Below are positions 51,060-60,605 of a DNA stretch of 64,000 nucleotides, piece by piece. A program made the position numbers and the translations under genes. How positions within the stretch are numbered: the first letter of the stretch is position 1; every line of letters begins with the position of its first letter. The notes beneath the pieces were generated by a model, which was not told the DNA's origin, searched no databases, and saw only the letters and a list, made by a program, of their open reading frames with translations. This DNA comes from an uncultured Algibacter sp. GTDB lineage: Bacteria; Bacteroidota; Bacteroidia; Flavobacteriales; Flavobacteriaceae. The stretch lies in contig CANMQH010000012.1 of assembly GCA_947499935.1 (NCBI GenBank), forward strand, positions 57,701 to 121,700, written 5' to 3'.

Positions 51060-51074
51060 TCTCCGACTCCACTT
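51060..51074 (+). other. attachment site attR (ssrA 3' end copy)
   Basis: TCTCCGACTCCACTT identical to the ssrA end. The 20 bases before it (GTTCGGATTCTCGTCG...) resemble a decayed tmRNA T-arm (GTTCGATTCTC in ssrA). Confidence 0.8.
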
Positions 51075-51077
51075 TAG

Positions 51078-51117
51078 AAACCTCAACTAATTTAAAATAA
51101 ATTAGTTGAGGTTTTTT
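51078..51117 (+). terminator. intrinsic terminator, probably the original ssrA terminator
   Basis: Perfect 16-bp arms AAACCTCAACTAATTT / AAATTAGTTGAGGTTT with a 5-nt loop and T-run, 3 bp after attR. With no gene in front of it now, it fits the pre-integration ssrA 3' flank. Confidence 0.8.
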
Positions 51118-51149
51118 ATTCAAAAATCAGTCAGCATATAGTCAGTGTT

Positions 51150-51836
51150 TTAATTATTCTTATATGGGTTAAATAACTGAACAATAGCCGAATAAGAATT
51201 AATAACTATTAAAACTACACATACAATAGGTATAATCTTTAACTCATTATTTACTACTATTTGATATATCGAAAAAACGAGAAATACTATTGGGAAAAGA
51301 AAAAAAATTATTACAACTAACGTTATAGGTGCCTTAATTAATGATTTCACCTTCTTATTAGCAAGTTGATAATATGAAATATGCTGAAGCATAGAAAACG
51401 GCTTAATAAGATGTTTTGAATCTGTTTCATAACCTAAACCATATAATTCAATACTTAATTTATCGAAAATTTGATTCAAATTCATATTATGATTCCATAA
51501 AGCAATATTTTTAAAATATAAGAAAGAGAAAAAAACCGGAATTAAATTCAAAAGAGAATTGTGATCTTTTATTGTAGTGAATAACAGCTTAATATCAGTT
51601 ATAGCTTCACTTTTAATAAAGATTAACAAATACAATAATATACTTAATACCATCAAAAATGAGTTTTGAGACATTTTTTTGTTATTCTCTCTTACGTTTT
51701 CAGTAACCAAAGAAAAATAATTCGATAATATACCCTTATCATTTATTTCTTTTATATCCTTATCCTTACCATTTTTTTTTAAGCGCTCAATTGAATCGTC
51801 AATTACATCTTTTATATCATCAGATACTATTCCCAT
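51150..51836 (-). CDS. membrane protein of unknown function
   Basis: 228 residues: a charged N-terminal ~55 residues, then helices at about 58-75, 93-108, 170-190 and 200-220. No family recognised. It is the first gene beyond attR, convergent with the ssrA terminator, and likely chromosomal. Confidence 0.6.
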   Translation of the reverse strand: MGIVSDDIKDVIDDSIERLKKNGKDKDIKEINDKGILSNYFSLVTENVRENNKKMSQNSFLMVLSILLYLLIFIKSEAITDIKLLFTTIKDHNSLLNLIPVFFSFLYFKNIALWNHNMNLNQIFDKLSIELYGLGYETDSKHLIKPFSMLQHISYYQLANKKVKSLIKAPITLVVIIFFLFPIVFLVFSIYQIVVNNELKIIPIVCVVLIVINSYSAIVQLFNPYKNN

Positions 51837-52243
51837 TCCATACTAATTTGTTTATTCTTCAGTTCTTTTGCTTTTACTCATATTTAATGTAAATTATAAC
51901 AATTATTTTTTAGTACATGACAAAAATATAATCCATTGATTTTTTAGCATGTTAAATCAATGATTTAGATTTATTTTCCTAATAAAGAAAATCAATGCTC
52001 TTATTAAAAATAGTGAATTAACTTCTATTCTTAACACCCATTTCCAAGGAAAAGTAAATTTGGCTAGAGTAAAATTTATTTCTTACATTATAATAGCACT
52101 TATGCAAAGTGTAAACGATTACTAAATAACATGAAAGAGGTTAGAAAAAATCAGTAATTCAGAGTTAAAAACTAACTATTTTCTATTCTAAACAACTTGT
52201 AGTCATCAGGTATTATGACTAATTTTAATATACTCTTATTAAA
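51837..52243. other. 407-bp intergenic region
   Basis: AT-rich, no gene. Contains the upstream region of the 51150-51836 gene and the 3' flank of the sulfatase operon; no clear terminator hairpin seen. Confidence 0.4.
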
Positions 52244-54046
52244 TTAATCCATTTTCTTTACATCAACAAAATGAGGCCCCACAGGTAATCTATCTATTTT
52301 TATATAGGCGTGAAAATTCCCTTCTTCAGCAGGAAACTCAACATTTTTAAAAACAACTTGTTTTTGTCCAGCTTTAATAGGTTGAGATATATGTAGCTTG
52401 TTATATTTTAAGTGCGCTACACAATCTGAGGCTATTTCTGGCAAATCAAAAGATACTTTATATGTCCCAGCTTCTGTTTTTACGCCCCAAAAACCCAATT
52501 GATTATCTTCAACTACTCTTGGTCCGCCATAATCAAACCTAGAAATTACACGCGGTCCACCCCAATCAAACCTAGATAAAGTAACATGCGGCTGTGTTTT
52601 AGTACCTAAATAAATTTTTTGAATACCTTTTGCATCTCGTTCTTCTGTAACCTCGTCAAACCAATTTTCGTATCGCGATAACATTTCATCTACGATGTCT
52701 GGATTATTTTTGGCAATATTGATTCGCTCACTAGGGTCTTTTTCTACATTATAAAGTTCTAGGTTTTTTAAAACATTTTTCAACTCAAAATCTGTTGGTT
52801 GATGTACAATACCGTGCGGAAAATTATGCGGGCTTACCAGCTTATATTTTGGTGTTCTTAATGAAAAATGCATGTACTTAAATGGCGTTGGTCCATAATG
52901 CATTTGTACAACAAAATCACGTTCTTTTAAATTATCCGATTTATTTTTTGTCCATAACGGTAATAATGATTCACCATCAATATGAATGTTTTTTGGTGCT
53001 TCTATTTGAGCTGCATCTAACAACGTTGGAAATATATCTATAATAGCACCCATGTTAGACGTTTGTTTGTCTGCTTTTATTTTACTAGGCCATTTTACAT
53101 AAAAGGGTACACGAATACCAGCATCGTAAACACTTGTTTTAGTACCTCTTAAATTAGCAACCCAACGCCCTGGATACGAATCGTTTTTTGTTCTTCGATG
53201 CCTTGGTCCATTATCCGAAAGAAAAATAACTATCGTATTATCTTCTATACCTAAAGCCTTTAATTTATCAAGTACTCTGCCTACATTATAATCAATATTA
53301 TCAATCATACCATAGGTTAACGCATTATCTTCATGTAACCCCATTTTTCTAAAAGGCTCGGCACGACGCTCTGGAACTTGCAAAGGAAAATGCGGTAAGT
53401 TTGTCGCTAAATAGGTAAAAAATGGTTTCCCTTCTTTTTTACTCATAAAATCCAAAGCAGCTTCAGTAAAAATATCATCACAATAACCTTTGTATGTTTT
53501 AGATGTTCCGTTATGTTCTAAAACAGGATCAAAATACGTGTTTCCAGCAGGCCCTGCAGCTTGACCAATACCACCTCCTTTATGTACTAAAGTTTCTTGA
53601 AAACCTTGATCTATTGGACGCATTGGTGTATTGTCTCCCAAATGCCATTTTCCAAATATCCCTGTTCTATAACCATTATCGCTTAAAACTTCAGCAATAG
53701 TTGTTTCTGAAGTATTCATAAAATGATCGACTTGAGTTACAGCCGTAACACCAGTTCTGTATGGATACCTTCCCGTTAACAAGGCTGCTCTAGATGCTGA
53801 ACAATTGGGATACGAGAAAAAATGAGTCATCTCTATACCTTGTTTACCAATAGATTCCATGTGTGGTGTTTTTAAATACGGATTTCCATGAGCGCCAATA
53901 TCACCATAACCTTGATCATCTGTCATCATGATGATAATGTTTGGTCTTTCTTGTGCTACAAAAGATTGAAAGCTAAAAATTGTAACAATTAATGTTGACA
54001 GAAAAGTTACTTTTAAACTTTTTACAGGTTTTAACGGATTTATCAT
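52244..54046 (-). CDS. secreted/periplasmic sulfatase (S1 family)
   Basis: 600 residues with a signal peptide (about 1-31, ending FVAQ). RPNIIIMMTDDQGYGDIG holds metal-binding Asp residues. The active-site motif is PNCSASRAALLTGRYPYRTG (C-x-A-x-R), where Cys matures to formylglycine. FLSDNGPR supplies further ligands. The C-terminal ~100 residues are an extra domain. It would remove sulfate esters from algal or host glycans. Last gene of an operon with a dehydratase and an MFS carrier. Confidence 0.93.
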   Translation of the reverse strand: MINPLKPVKSLKVTFLSTLIVTIFSFQSFVAQERPNIIIMMTDDQGYGDIGAHGNPYLKTPHMESIGKQGIEMTHFFSYPNCSASRAALLTGRYPYRTGVTAVTQVDHFMNTSETTIAEVLSDNGYRTGIFGKWHLGDNTPMRPIDQGFQETLVHKGGGIGQAAGPAGNTYFDPVLEHNGTSKTYKGYCDDIFTEAALDFMSKKEGKPFFTYLATNLPHFPLQVPERRAEPFRKMGLHEDNALTYGMIDNIDYNVGRVLDKLKALGIEDNTIVIFLSDNGPRHRRTKNDSYPGRWVANLRGTKTSVYDAGIRVPFYVKWPSKIKADKQTSNMGAIIDIFPTLLDAAQIEAPKNIHIDGESLLPLWTKNKSDNLKERDFVVQMHYGPTPFKYMHFSLRTPKYKLVSPHNFPHGIVHQPTDFELKNVLKNLELYNVEKDPSERINIAKNNPDIVDEMLSRYENWFDEVTEERDAKGIQKIYLGTKTQPHVTLSRFDWGGPRVISRFDYGGPRVVEDNQLGFWGVKTEAGTYKVSFDLPEIASDCVAHLKYNKLHISQPIKAGQKQVVFKNVEFPAEEGNFHAYIKIDRLPVGPHFVDVKKMD

Positions 54047-54066
54047 TTTTTGTACTATTAAATTAA

Positions 54067-55227
54067 TTACCAGTTCGTAAAAGAACCATCTTTTCTTTTT
54101 AAACGCGGAGTTTCAACAGGTTTAAAACCTTCTTTAAGTGCTAATTCTTCATTAAACTCGATACCTAAACCTGGAGCATCTGAAACTTTATAACGATTAC
54201 CTTCTAGCTTAGGTTGTACAGGATAATAATTAATATCATCCAGCCCTGGGTTCTCAACTGGTGTATTCATCTCTTCTAACCATGTGAAATTGGGACAAGC
54301 CGCTGCTAAATGAATGGTGGCTGCAGTACAAATTGGTCCTATAGGGTTATGCGGTAGTAAATCTATATAGTGCGCTTCAGCTATATTAGCTACTTTTATG
54401 GCTTCTGTTATGCCTCCAACATTACAAACATCTATTCTTGCAAATTGTGTAATATTTTTTTCTATGTATGGTAAATATTGCCATTTGCTTGCAAATTCTT
54501 CACCTATAGCAAAAGGCACATTAATCATTTTTCTTAATTCTTGATATACTTCTGGAGATTCGTCTCTAATAGGCTCTTCAATAAAATCTAACGTTCCAAC
54601 GGGCATGCGTTGTACAAAAGACACCGTTTCTGGCACTGATAATCTATGGTGGTAATCTATACCAATGGTGACTTTAGTGCCAACCTCTTTTCGTAATGCC
54701 GAAACCCAATCTGCAATAATGGCTATAGAGTCTCTAGGTTCAAATTCTGAAGCATATTTTCCTTCTTCGTATTCGGCAGGTGCTAAGCGTAACATACGCC
54801 AGCCTTCTTTAATAAGTATCTTCGCTCTATCTATTAACTCGTCTTTACTACTAAATCGTAATGACGCAAAACATTCTACATAATCGCGCTGTTTACCTCC
54901 CAAAAGTTCGTAAACAGGTACACCTAAAGCTTTACCTTTTAAATCATGAAGTGCAATATCTATTGCTGAAATAGCGGCTGTTAATACACGTCCGCCTTCA
55001 AAATATTGGCCTCTATATAAATCTTGCCAAATGGCACCAATCTGTCTTGGGTCTCTACCAATTATTAATGGTCGATAATGGTCTATTGCTCCTATAACGG
55101 CTAATTCTCTACCAGTTATTCCTGATGCTCCCCAACCATAAATTCCAGTATCTGTTTCAATCTTAATATTTAATTGACTCCTACCAGCAATATTTACTGG
55201 AAATACTTTTATATCTGTTATTTTCAT
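54067..55227 (-). CDS. enolase-superfamily sugar-acid dehydratase (galactonate dehydratase-like)
   Basis: 386 residues. Capping domain 1-120 and a TIM barrel. Metal ligands appear as VTIGIDYHHR (Asp, with His two residues on as in the GalD subgroup), LDFIEEPI (Glu) and FAIGEEF (Glu). The catalytic His is in DLLPHNPIGP. These features suit an aldonate/galactonate- or gluconate-type dehydratase that makes a 2-keto-3-deoxy acid. Exact substrate open. Lies 20 bp from the sulfatase and 13 bp from the MFS gene. Confidence 0.85.
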   Translation of the reverse strand: MKITDIKVFPVNIAGRSQLNIKIETDTGIYGWGASGITGRELAVIGAIDHYRPLIIGRDPRQIGAIWQDLYRGQYFEGGRVLTAAISAIDIALHDLKGKALGVPVYELLGGKQRDYVECFASLRFSSKDELIDRAKILIKEGWRMLRLAPAEYEEGKYASEFEPRDSIAIIADWVSALRKEVGTKVTIGIDYHHRLSVPETVSFVQRMPVGTLDFIEEPIRDESPEVYQELRKMINVPFAIGEEFASKWQYLPYIEKNITQFARIDVCNVGGITEAIKVANIAEAHYIDLLPHNPIGPICTAATIHLAAACPNFTWLEEMNTPVENPGLDDINYYPVQPKLEGNRYKVSDAPGLGIEFNEELALKEGFKPVETPRLKRKDGSFTNW

Positions 55228-55240
55228 AAGCTATCTAGTT

Positions 55241-56572
55241 TTAATCTTCGAGTTCTATACGTTTTACTTTTCCAACGACTAATAAAAATGATAAAAAGCC
55301 AATAACTGTTAATGCGCCAATAAAAAACAAAGCAGGGCTAAAATCTCCGTCTTGTACCAAAACTCCAATAACAAATGGTACTATTACCGCAGACAACCCA
55401 CCAATAAGATTAAAGACTCCACCTACAAGGCCAATAATACGTTTTGGCGCTGTTAACGAAACAAATATCCATGTAATAGATGCTAGTCCATTACCAAAAA
55501 AAGCAATCGTTAAAAACATGATGATTAAAAATGTACTATCTGTAAAATTCGCTCCTATAATTAAGGTTGATAAAGATAGTCCAATCAGTACAGGTGCTTT
55601 TCTTGCAAATTCCGGAGTTTTACCTTTTTTAATAAGATAATCTGAAGAAAAACCAGCCAAAAGCACGCCGCAAAACGCCGCTAAAAAAGGAATAGATGCT
55701 AAGAACCCTGATTTTATAAAATCTAACCCTCTAAATTCAACCAAATATGTTGGAAACCATGTTAAAAAGAAAATAGACATAGACCCCATACAAAATTGAC
55801 CTATATATATTCCCCATAATTTTCTGTGCTTAAAAGCTTCAAAAAAATCATTCCAATTAAACTTTTCTTTTTCATCTGTTTTCTTCGCAGTATTTACAAA
55901 ACCACCACCATCTTTTATGAGTTTTAGTTCTCCTTCACTCACTGTTTTATGTTGGTCTGGATCTCTATAAAAGGCATACCAAACTCCTGCCCAAACAATT
56001 CCAATAATACCCGATATAATGAGCAAGCCTCTCCAGCCTACTTGATCTTGAATTAAAGTTAGTACGGGAAACAAAAAGGCTAAACCTATAAATTGCCCAG
56101 ATGTATAAATAGCTATAGCAGAGGCACGTTCGGTCTCTGGAAACCACTTGGTTACTATTGCATTATTTGCGGGATAAGATGGTGCTTCAAAAACACCAAT
56201 ACTTGCTCTTAATCCTAATAAAAGTTTAAAGGAATTAATAAAACCTTGAAATAATGTTGCTACAGACCATAAAAGTAGCATAAATGCATACAAGAATCGT
56301 AATCTGACTTTATCTACGATAATACCTCCTGGAATTTGTAAAGCCGCATAAGCTATACCAAATATTGAAAAAATAGACCCCATTTGAACGGTACTTAAAT
56401 CTAAAGACTCTCTTATTGCTGATGCTGCTACAGAAATGTTAGTTCTATCTAAATAGTTGATAACTACTGTACCAAAAATTAAAGCTAAAATATTATAGCG
56501 CTTTTTGGTTATTTTAGATTGTTTTTCCAAAATTGATGTTGTTAGTTTAATATTAAAAATTAATCCTAACAA
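55241..56572 (-). CDS. MFS transporter, ACS (anion:cation symporter/hexuronate) family
   Basis: 443 residues with twelve helices. YLDRTNISVAASAIRESL and the GIVxDKVRLRFLYAF loop (IIVDKVRLRFLYAFM) are typical of the ACS family, which includes ExuT, GudP and DgoT carriers of sugar acids. It is the first gene of the operon; transport of a sugar acid is inferred from the neighbouring dehydratase. The start is uncertain: TTG at 56572 or at 56530 (before EKQSKITKKRYNI). Confidence 0.85.
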   Translation of the reverse strand: MLGLIFNIKLTTSILEKQSKITKKRYNILALIFGTVVINYLDRTNISVAASAIRESLDLSTVQMGSIFSIFGIAYAALQIPGGIIVDKVRLRFLYAFMLLLWSVATLFQGFINSFKLLLGLRASIGVFEAPSYPANNAIVTKWFPETERASAIAIYTSGQFIGLAFLFPVLTLIQDQVGWRGLLIISGIIGIVWAGVWYAFYRDPDQHKTVSEGELKLIKDGGGFVNTAKKTDEKEKFNWNDFFEAFKHRKLWGIYIGQFCMGSMSIFFLTWFPTYLVEFRGLDFIKSGFLASIPFLAAFCGVLLAGFSSDYLIKKGKTPEFARKAPVLIGLSLSTLIIGANFTDSTFLIIMFLTIAFFGNGLASITWIFVSLTAPKRIIGLVGGVFNLIGGLSAVIVPFVIGVLVQDGDFSPALFFIGALTVIGFLSFLLVVGKVKRIELED

Positions 56573-57005
56573 AATAACTAAAACTTATGAGAAATAGGTT
56601 AACTAAAATTATCTGTACTCAAACTTATATTATCTAAGATTTTTTAGAGATATATCTCAAATTTAGTGTTTTATAGTAAACCTTGTTATATCCATAATCG
56701 CATCATTTTACATTTTATATAGCTCGCTAGCCTTTAATAATAATAATACCATTTCTGTATTGAAATTACTGTAAAATAAAATGATGATTTTTTTCTTTAT
56801 ACGAAATAGAAAAATAAAGCATAGCCTTAGTTACGATTTCTTTTTATGTTGAAGTAGAAAAGGAAAAAGGGCGTTTTATTACGGTCATTTCAATGCGGAA
56901 ATGGTATAAGTACTGTAAATCCATATAACCACAAAAAAGCCAGTTCATACGTTTGATTACTCAAAGCGTATATACTGGCTTTTTTTAAATAAAGAATTTA
57001 TTATT
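56573..57005. other. 433-bp intergenic region
   Basis: Holds the promoter region of the sulfatase operon on the left and the PPIase terminator (56933-56986) on the right; nothing else supported. Confidence 0.5.
56933..56986 (-). terminator. intrinsic terminator of the cyclophilin-FKBP gene
   Basis: Arms AAAAAAGCCAGT / ACTGGCTTTTTT enclosing an inner ATACG/CGTAT pairing; T-runs on both strands. Lies 19 bp past the stop codon at 57006. Confidence 0.85.
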
Positions 57006-57938
57006 CTATTTTACATCCATTAATTCTACATCAAAAACTAAGGTTGCATTTGGCGGAATTACACCACCTGCACCATTGCTTCCATACCCTAAATGACTTG
57101 GAATTACAAAACGTGCTTTGTCTCCTATTTTAAGTAATTGAATACCTTCATCCCATCCTGGAATAACTTGTCCCATACCTAATGGAAAATCTATTGGGGC
57201 ATTACGTTTGTATGAAGAATCAAAAACTGTCCCATCTGCTAATTGCCCTTTATAATGTACAGAAACGGTTTTTCCCTGCTCTGCTTTTGCACCATTACCT
57301 TCTTGGATAATTTGGTAACGTAAACCACTATCGGTAACATTAAAACCAGCTGCTAGTTTATCTAACTCTGCTTGTGCTTCTTTTTTTTCTTCTTCTTCTC
57401 GTTTTGCTCTAGACCCCTCAAAAGTTCTAAAAGATTCTACAGCATTAAATGCTTCTGCATCGGCGCCTACTCTAAGAATTTCTACAGCATTAATATCATC
57501 ACCCTGAGCTACAGCATCAACAACATCTTGACCTTCAATCACTTTACCAAAAACGGTATGTTTATTATCTAGCCAAGGCGTTTCAATATGGGTTATAAAA
57601 AACTGACTTCCATTAGTTCCTGGTCCTGCATTTGCCATAGAAAGTACCCCTGGAGCATCGTGTTTTAAATCTGGATGAAACTCATCATCAAATTGATATC
57701 CTGGATTTCCTGACCCCGAACCTTGAGGACACCCTCCTTGAATCATAAAATCTGGAATAACTCTATGAAACTTTAAACCATCGTAATAAGGTGTACCCTG
57801 AGGCTTTATCTTATTCTCTAAATTTCCTTCTGCTAAAGCTACAAAGTGACCAACTGTTCCTGGTGTTTTTTTATCTTCTAAGGCTACTAGTATGTCTCCT
57901 TTTGATGTTTTAAATTTTGCGTATATTCCGTCTTGCAT
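57006..57938 (-). CDS. dual peptidyl-prolyl isomerase: cyclophilin-FKBP fusion
   Basis: 310 residues. The cyclophilin domain (about 1-160) shows [17 protein letters not shown] and [17 protein letters not shown] charged helical linker ([20 protein letters not shown]) joins it to an FKBP domain (about 205-310) with [28 protein letters not shown] and the [13 protein letters not shown] end. Fusions in this order are known for flavobacteria (dual-family immunophilins). No signal peptide, so cytoplasmic folding catalyst. Confidence 0.95.
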   Translation of the reverse strand: MQDGIYAKFKTSKGDILVALEDKKTPGTVGHFVALAEGNLENKIKPQGTPYYDGLKFHRVIPDFMIQGGCPQGSGSGNPGYQFDDEFHPDLKHDAPGVLSMANAGPGTNGSQFFITHIETPWLDNKHTVFGKVIEGQDVVDAVAQGDDINAVEILRVGADAEAFNAVESFRTFEGSRAKREEEEKKEAQAELDKLAAGFNVTDSGLRYQIIQEGNGAKAEQGKTVSVHYKGQLADGTVFDSSYKRNAPIDFPLGMGQVIPGWDEGIQLLKIGDKARFVIPSHLGYGSNGAGGVIPPNATLVFDVELMDVK

Positions 57939-58200
57939 GATAGTTATTTTTAATAAGACGCAAAGATAGTTAGGATTTGTGAATTACAAATTATGATTTG
58001 ATTTTTTTTAAATAGCCTAGATTAGAAGTTAATGCATACTTCTTCAGATTATCAACAATTCACTTTTAATTAAAATTTTAAACATAAGTTAACCCAAAAA
58101 TTATGTAATACTCTTGAAGCTGATTAATATCTTAATAACTTTTACCAGAAATTTAGAGAGACAAATTGGAATACATGATAAATTGAGAGTATATTCAAAA

Positions 58201-60405
58201 CTAGTTAGCTACTTCACTGATAAATTTGATACGATATAAACGTAATTCATCATCATCATAATCACCATCAAATTCTTCTATGGCGACATCTATATTATCA
58301 GATTCAGATTCCATGAAATACTCATGAATTTCCTCTTGTTGATCTTCATCTAAAATATCATGAAGCCAATAATCGATATTCAATTTAGTACCCGAATAAA
58401 CAATAGCCTCCATTTCTTTAATAAAATCTCCCATAGACATTCCTTTAGATGAAGCGATGTCATCTAATGGCAATTTTCTATCTATATTTTGAATAATGTA
58501 TAACTTATTTGCAGAGTTAGTCCCTGTAGATTTTACAACCAAATCATCAGGTCTAACAATATCATGTTCTTCTACATAACTTGCTATATAGGCTACAAAA
58601 TCTTTACCATATTTTTTAGCTTTACCGTCCCCAACACCATGTACATTAGCCAGTTCGGTTAAATTCACAGGATATTTTAAGGCCATATCTTCTAACGATG
58701 GATCTTGAAATATAACAAAAGGAGGAACGCCTAATTTTTTTGCATTTTTTTTACGTAAATCTTTAAGCATACCCATTAAAACATTATCAGCTACGGCACC
58801 TGTACCTTTTGCTGATGTTATAATGGTTCCATCTTCTTGTTCTCCATCAAAGATATGGTCTTCTGTCATCATAAAAGATTGAGGCGCTGTTATAAACGTT
58901 TTACCCTTATCTGTTAGCTTTATAACACCATATGTTTCAATATCCTTTTTTAAATAACTAGCAACCAATACTTGCCTTAGTAAGGCCATCCAGTATTTGT
59001 TATCCTTATCTTTTCCTTTTCCAAAAAATGGTTGTTCGTTAGTTTTATGCGAGTTGATTAAAGCATTTTCTTTTCCAATAAGCACATTTACCAAATCTTT
59101 TGATTTATATTTTTCATTGGTATTATTAATAGTATCTAATAATAATTTCACATTATCAATCGCCTCTACTTTAGTTTTTGGATGCCTTACATTATCATCC
59201 ATATCACCACCGTCACCAGTTTTATTGTCAAACTCTTCTCCAAAATAATGTAAAATAAATTTTCTTCTAGAAATAGACGTTTCTGCAAAAGCAACAACTT
59301 CTTGCAGTAAAGCTTGCCCGATTTCTTGTTCGGCAACAGGCTTACCAGACATAAATTTTTCTAGTTTTTCTATATCTTTATATGCATAATAGGCTAAGCA
59401 GTGGCCTTCTCCTCCATCTCTTCCTGCTCGTCCTGTTTCTTGATAATAACTCTCTATACTTTTAGGAATATCATGATGGATTACAAAACGTACATCGGGC
59501 TTGTCTATACCCATACCAAAGGCTATAGTAGCAACAACAACATCAACATCTTCCATAAGAAATTTATCTTGATGACTGGATCTTGTTTTGGCATCTAAAC
59601 CAGCATGATACGGCACGGCTTTAATACCATTTACTTGTAGTACTTGCGCTAACTCTTCAACACGCTTTCTACTTAAACAATATACAATACCACATTTACC
59701 ATCGTTTTGCTTAACGAATCGAATAATATCTACATCTACATTTTTAGTTTTCGGCCTTACTTCATAATACAAATTTGGTCTATTAAAAGATGCCTTAAAG
59801 GTTTTAGCGCCGCCAATGCCTAAGTTTTTTATAATGTCTTCTTGTACTTTTGGTGTTGCTGTAGCTGTAAGTCCAATAATAGGTATATTATCTCCAATAC
59901 GTCCTATAATGTTTCGTAGGTTTCTATATTCGGGTCTAAAATCATGCCCCCACTCACTAATACAATGTGCTTCATCTATGGCCATAAAAGAAATTTTTAC
60001 AGACCTTAAAAACTCAACATTTTCTTCTTTCGTTAAAGATTCTGGAGCTACATAAAGTAATTTGGTTACCCCATTTACAATATCTTCCTTAACTTGCTTT
60101 ACCTCTGTTTTATTTAATGATGAGTTTAAAACATGAGCCACCCCATCTTCTTTAGAGAGGCCACGAATGGCATCCACTTGATTTTTCATTAAAGCTATTA
60201 ATGGAGACACTACAATAGCTGTACCTTCTTGCATTAAAGCAGGTAATTGATAACAGAGCGATTTACCGCCACCTGTTGGCATAATTACAAAAGTATGTTT
60301 ACCCGATAGTAGGCTTTCTACAACATTTTCTTGAAGTCCTTTGAATTTATTAAACCCAAAATATTTTTTTAGTGCAACATGCAAGTCACTTTTAGATATG
60401 GACAT
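58201..60405 (-). CDS. recQ: ATP-dependent DNA helicase RecQ
   Basis: 734 residues. Helicase motifs: Q-motif region GFNKFKGLQENVV, Walker A MPTGGGKSLCYQLPAL, DEAH box IDEAHCISEWGHDFRPEY, motif III GLTATA, motif VI TGRAGRDG. RQC and HRDC regions follow (HRDC about 575-660, MALKYPVNLTELANVHGVGD), and an acidic tail (residues ~690-725). RecQ unwinds recombination and fork intermediates. Divergent from kdsD. Confidence 0.97.
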   Translation of the reverse strand: MSISKSDLHVALKKYFGFNKFKGLQENVVESLLSGKHTFVIMPTGGGKSLCYQLPALMQEGTAIVVSPLIALMKNQVDAIRGLSKEDGVAHVLNSSLNKTEVKQVKEDIVNGVTKLLYVAPESLTKEENVEFLRSVKISFMAIDEAHCISEWGHDFRPEYRNLRNIIGRIGDNIPIIGLTATATPKVQEDIIKNLGIGGAKTFKASFNRPNLYYEVRPKTKNVDVDIIRFVKQNDGKCGIVYCLSRKRVEELAQVLQVNGIKAVPYHAGLDAKTRSSHQDKFLMEDVDVVVATIAFGMGIDKPDVRFVIHHDIPKSIESYYQETGRAGRDGGEGHCLAYYAYKDIEKLEKFMSGKPVAEQEIGQALLQEVVAFAETSISRRKFILHYFGEEFDNKTGDGGDMDDNVRHPKTKVEAIDNVKLLLDTINNTNEKYKSKDLVNVLIGKENALINSHKTNEQPFFGKGKDKDNKYWMALLRQVLVASYLKKDIETYGVIKLTDKGKTFITAPQSFMMTEDHIFDGEQEDGTIITSAKGTGAVADNVLMGMLKDLRKKNAKKLGVPPFVIFQDPSLEDMALKYPVNLTELANVHGVGDGKAKKYGKDFVAYIASYVEEHDIVRPDDLVVKSTGTNSANKLYIIQNIDRKLPLDDIASSKGMSMGDFIKEMEAIVYSGTKLNIDYWLHDILDEDQQEEIHEYFMESESDNIDVAIEEFDGDYDDDELRLYRIKFISEVAN

Positions 60406-60482
60406 GAATTATAAAAATATTTAATTTACATATTAAAACTTCAAATCACACAAAAAAATTGATAGACTAATTTAATAATGTG

Positions 60483-60526
60483 TTTGAAGCACCCTCATAT
60501 TTTTTTCGTTAGTTTTGTAACGAAAA
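60483..60526 (+). promoter_or_regulatory. kdsD promoter with overlapping inverted repeat
   Basis: TTTG at 60483-60486 and TAGTTTTG (TAnnTTTG) at 60510-60517 form a flavobacterial promoter with a 23-bp spacer. A perfect inverted repeat TTTTCGTTA-N6-TAACGAAAA (60503-60526) overlaps the -7 element, suggesting an operator or an early transcript hairpin. Confidence 0.55.
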
Positions 60527-60605
60527 TCCAAATTACAACAAAATTGAATTTGGCTACCACTAAAGATAATAAAATCTTTAAAAAATAACTAAAAAATAAT
60601 AAATT

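Larger units (their letters stand above)
20243..51074 (+). mobile_element. ~30.8-kb integrative element/genomic island inserted in the ssrA 3' end
   Basis: The 15-bp sequence TCTCCGACTCCACTT from the ssrA 3' end (20243-20257) recurs in direct orientation at 51060-51074. A tyrosine integrase gene starts ~260 bp inside the left end. A 22-bp direct repeat lies inside both ends (20354-20375, 50977-50998). The interior has mobilization, toxin-antitoxin and defence-like genes and no household genes. No conjugation (tra) genes or intact relaxase are seen, so it is a genomic island or a decayed mobilizable element rather than a self-transmissible one. Confidence 0.85.

Noticed and set aside
52111..52122. 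GTAAACGATTAC, a LacI-type operator-like site
   Set aside because: It lies downstream of the sulfatase operon and before no supported gene, so it is probably chance.
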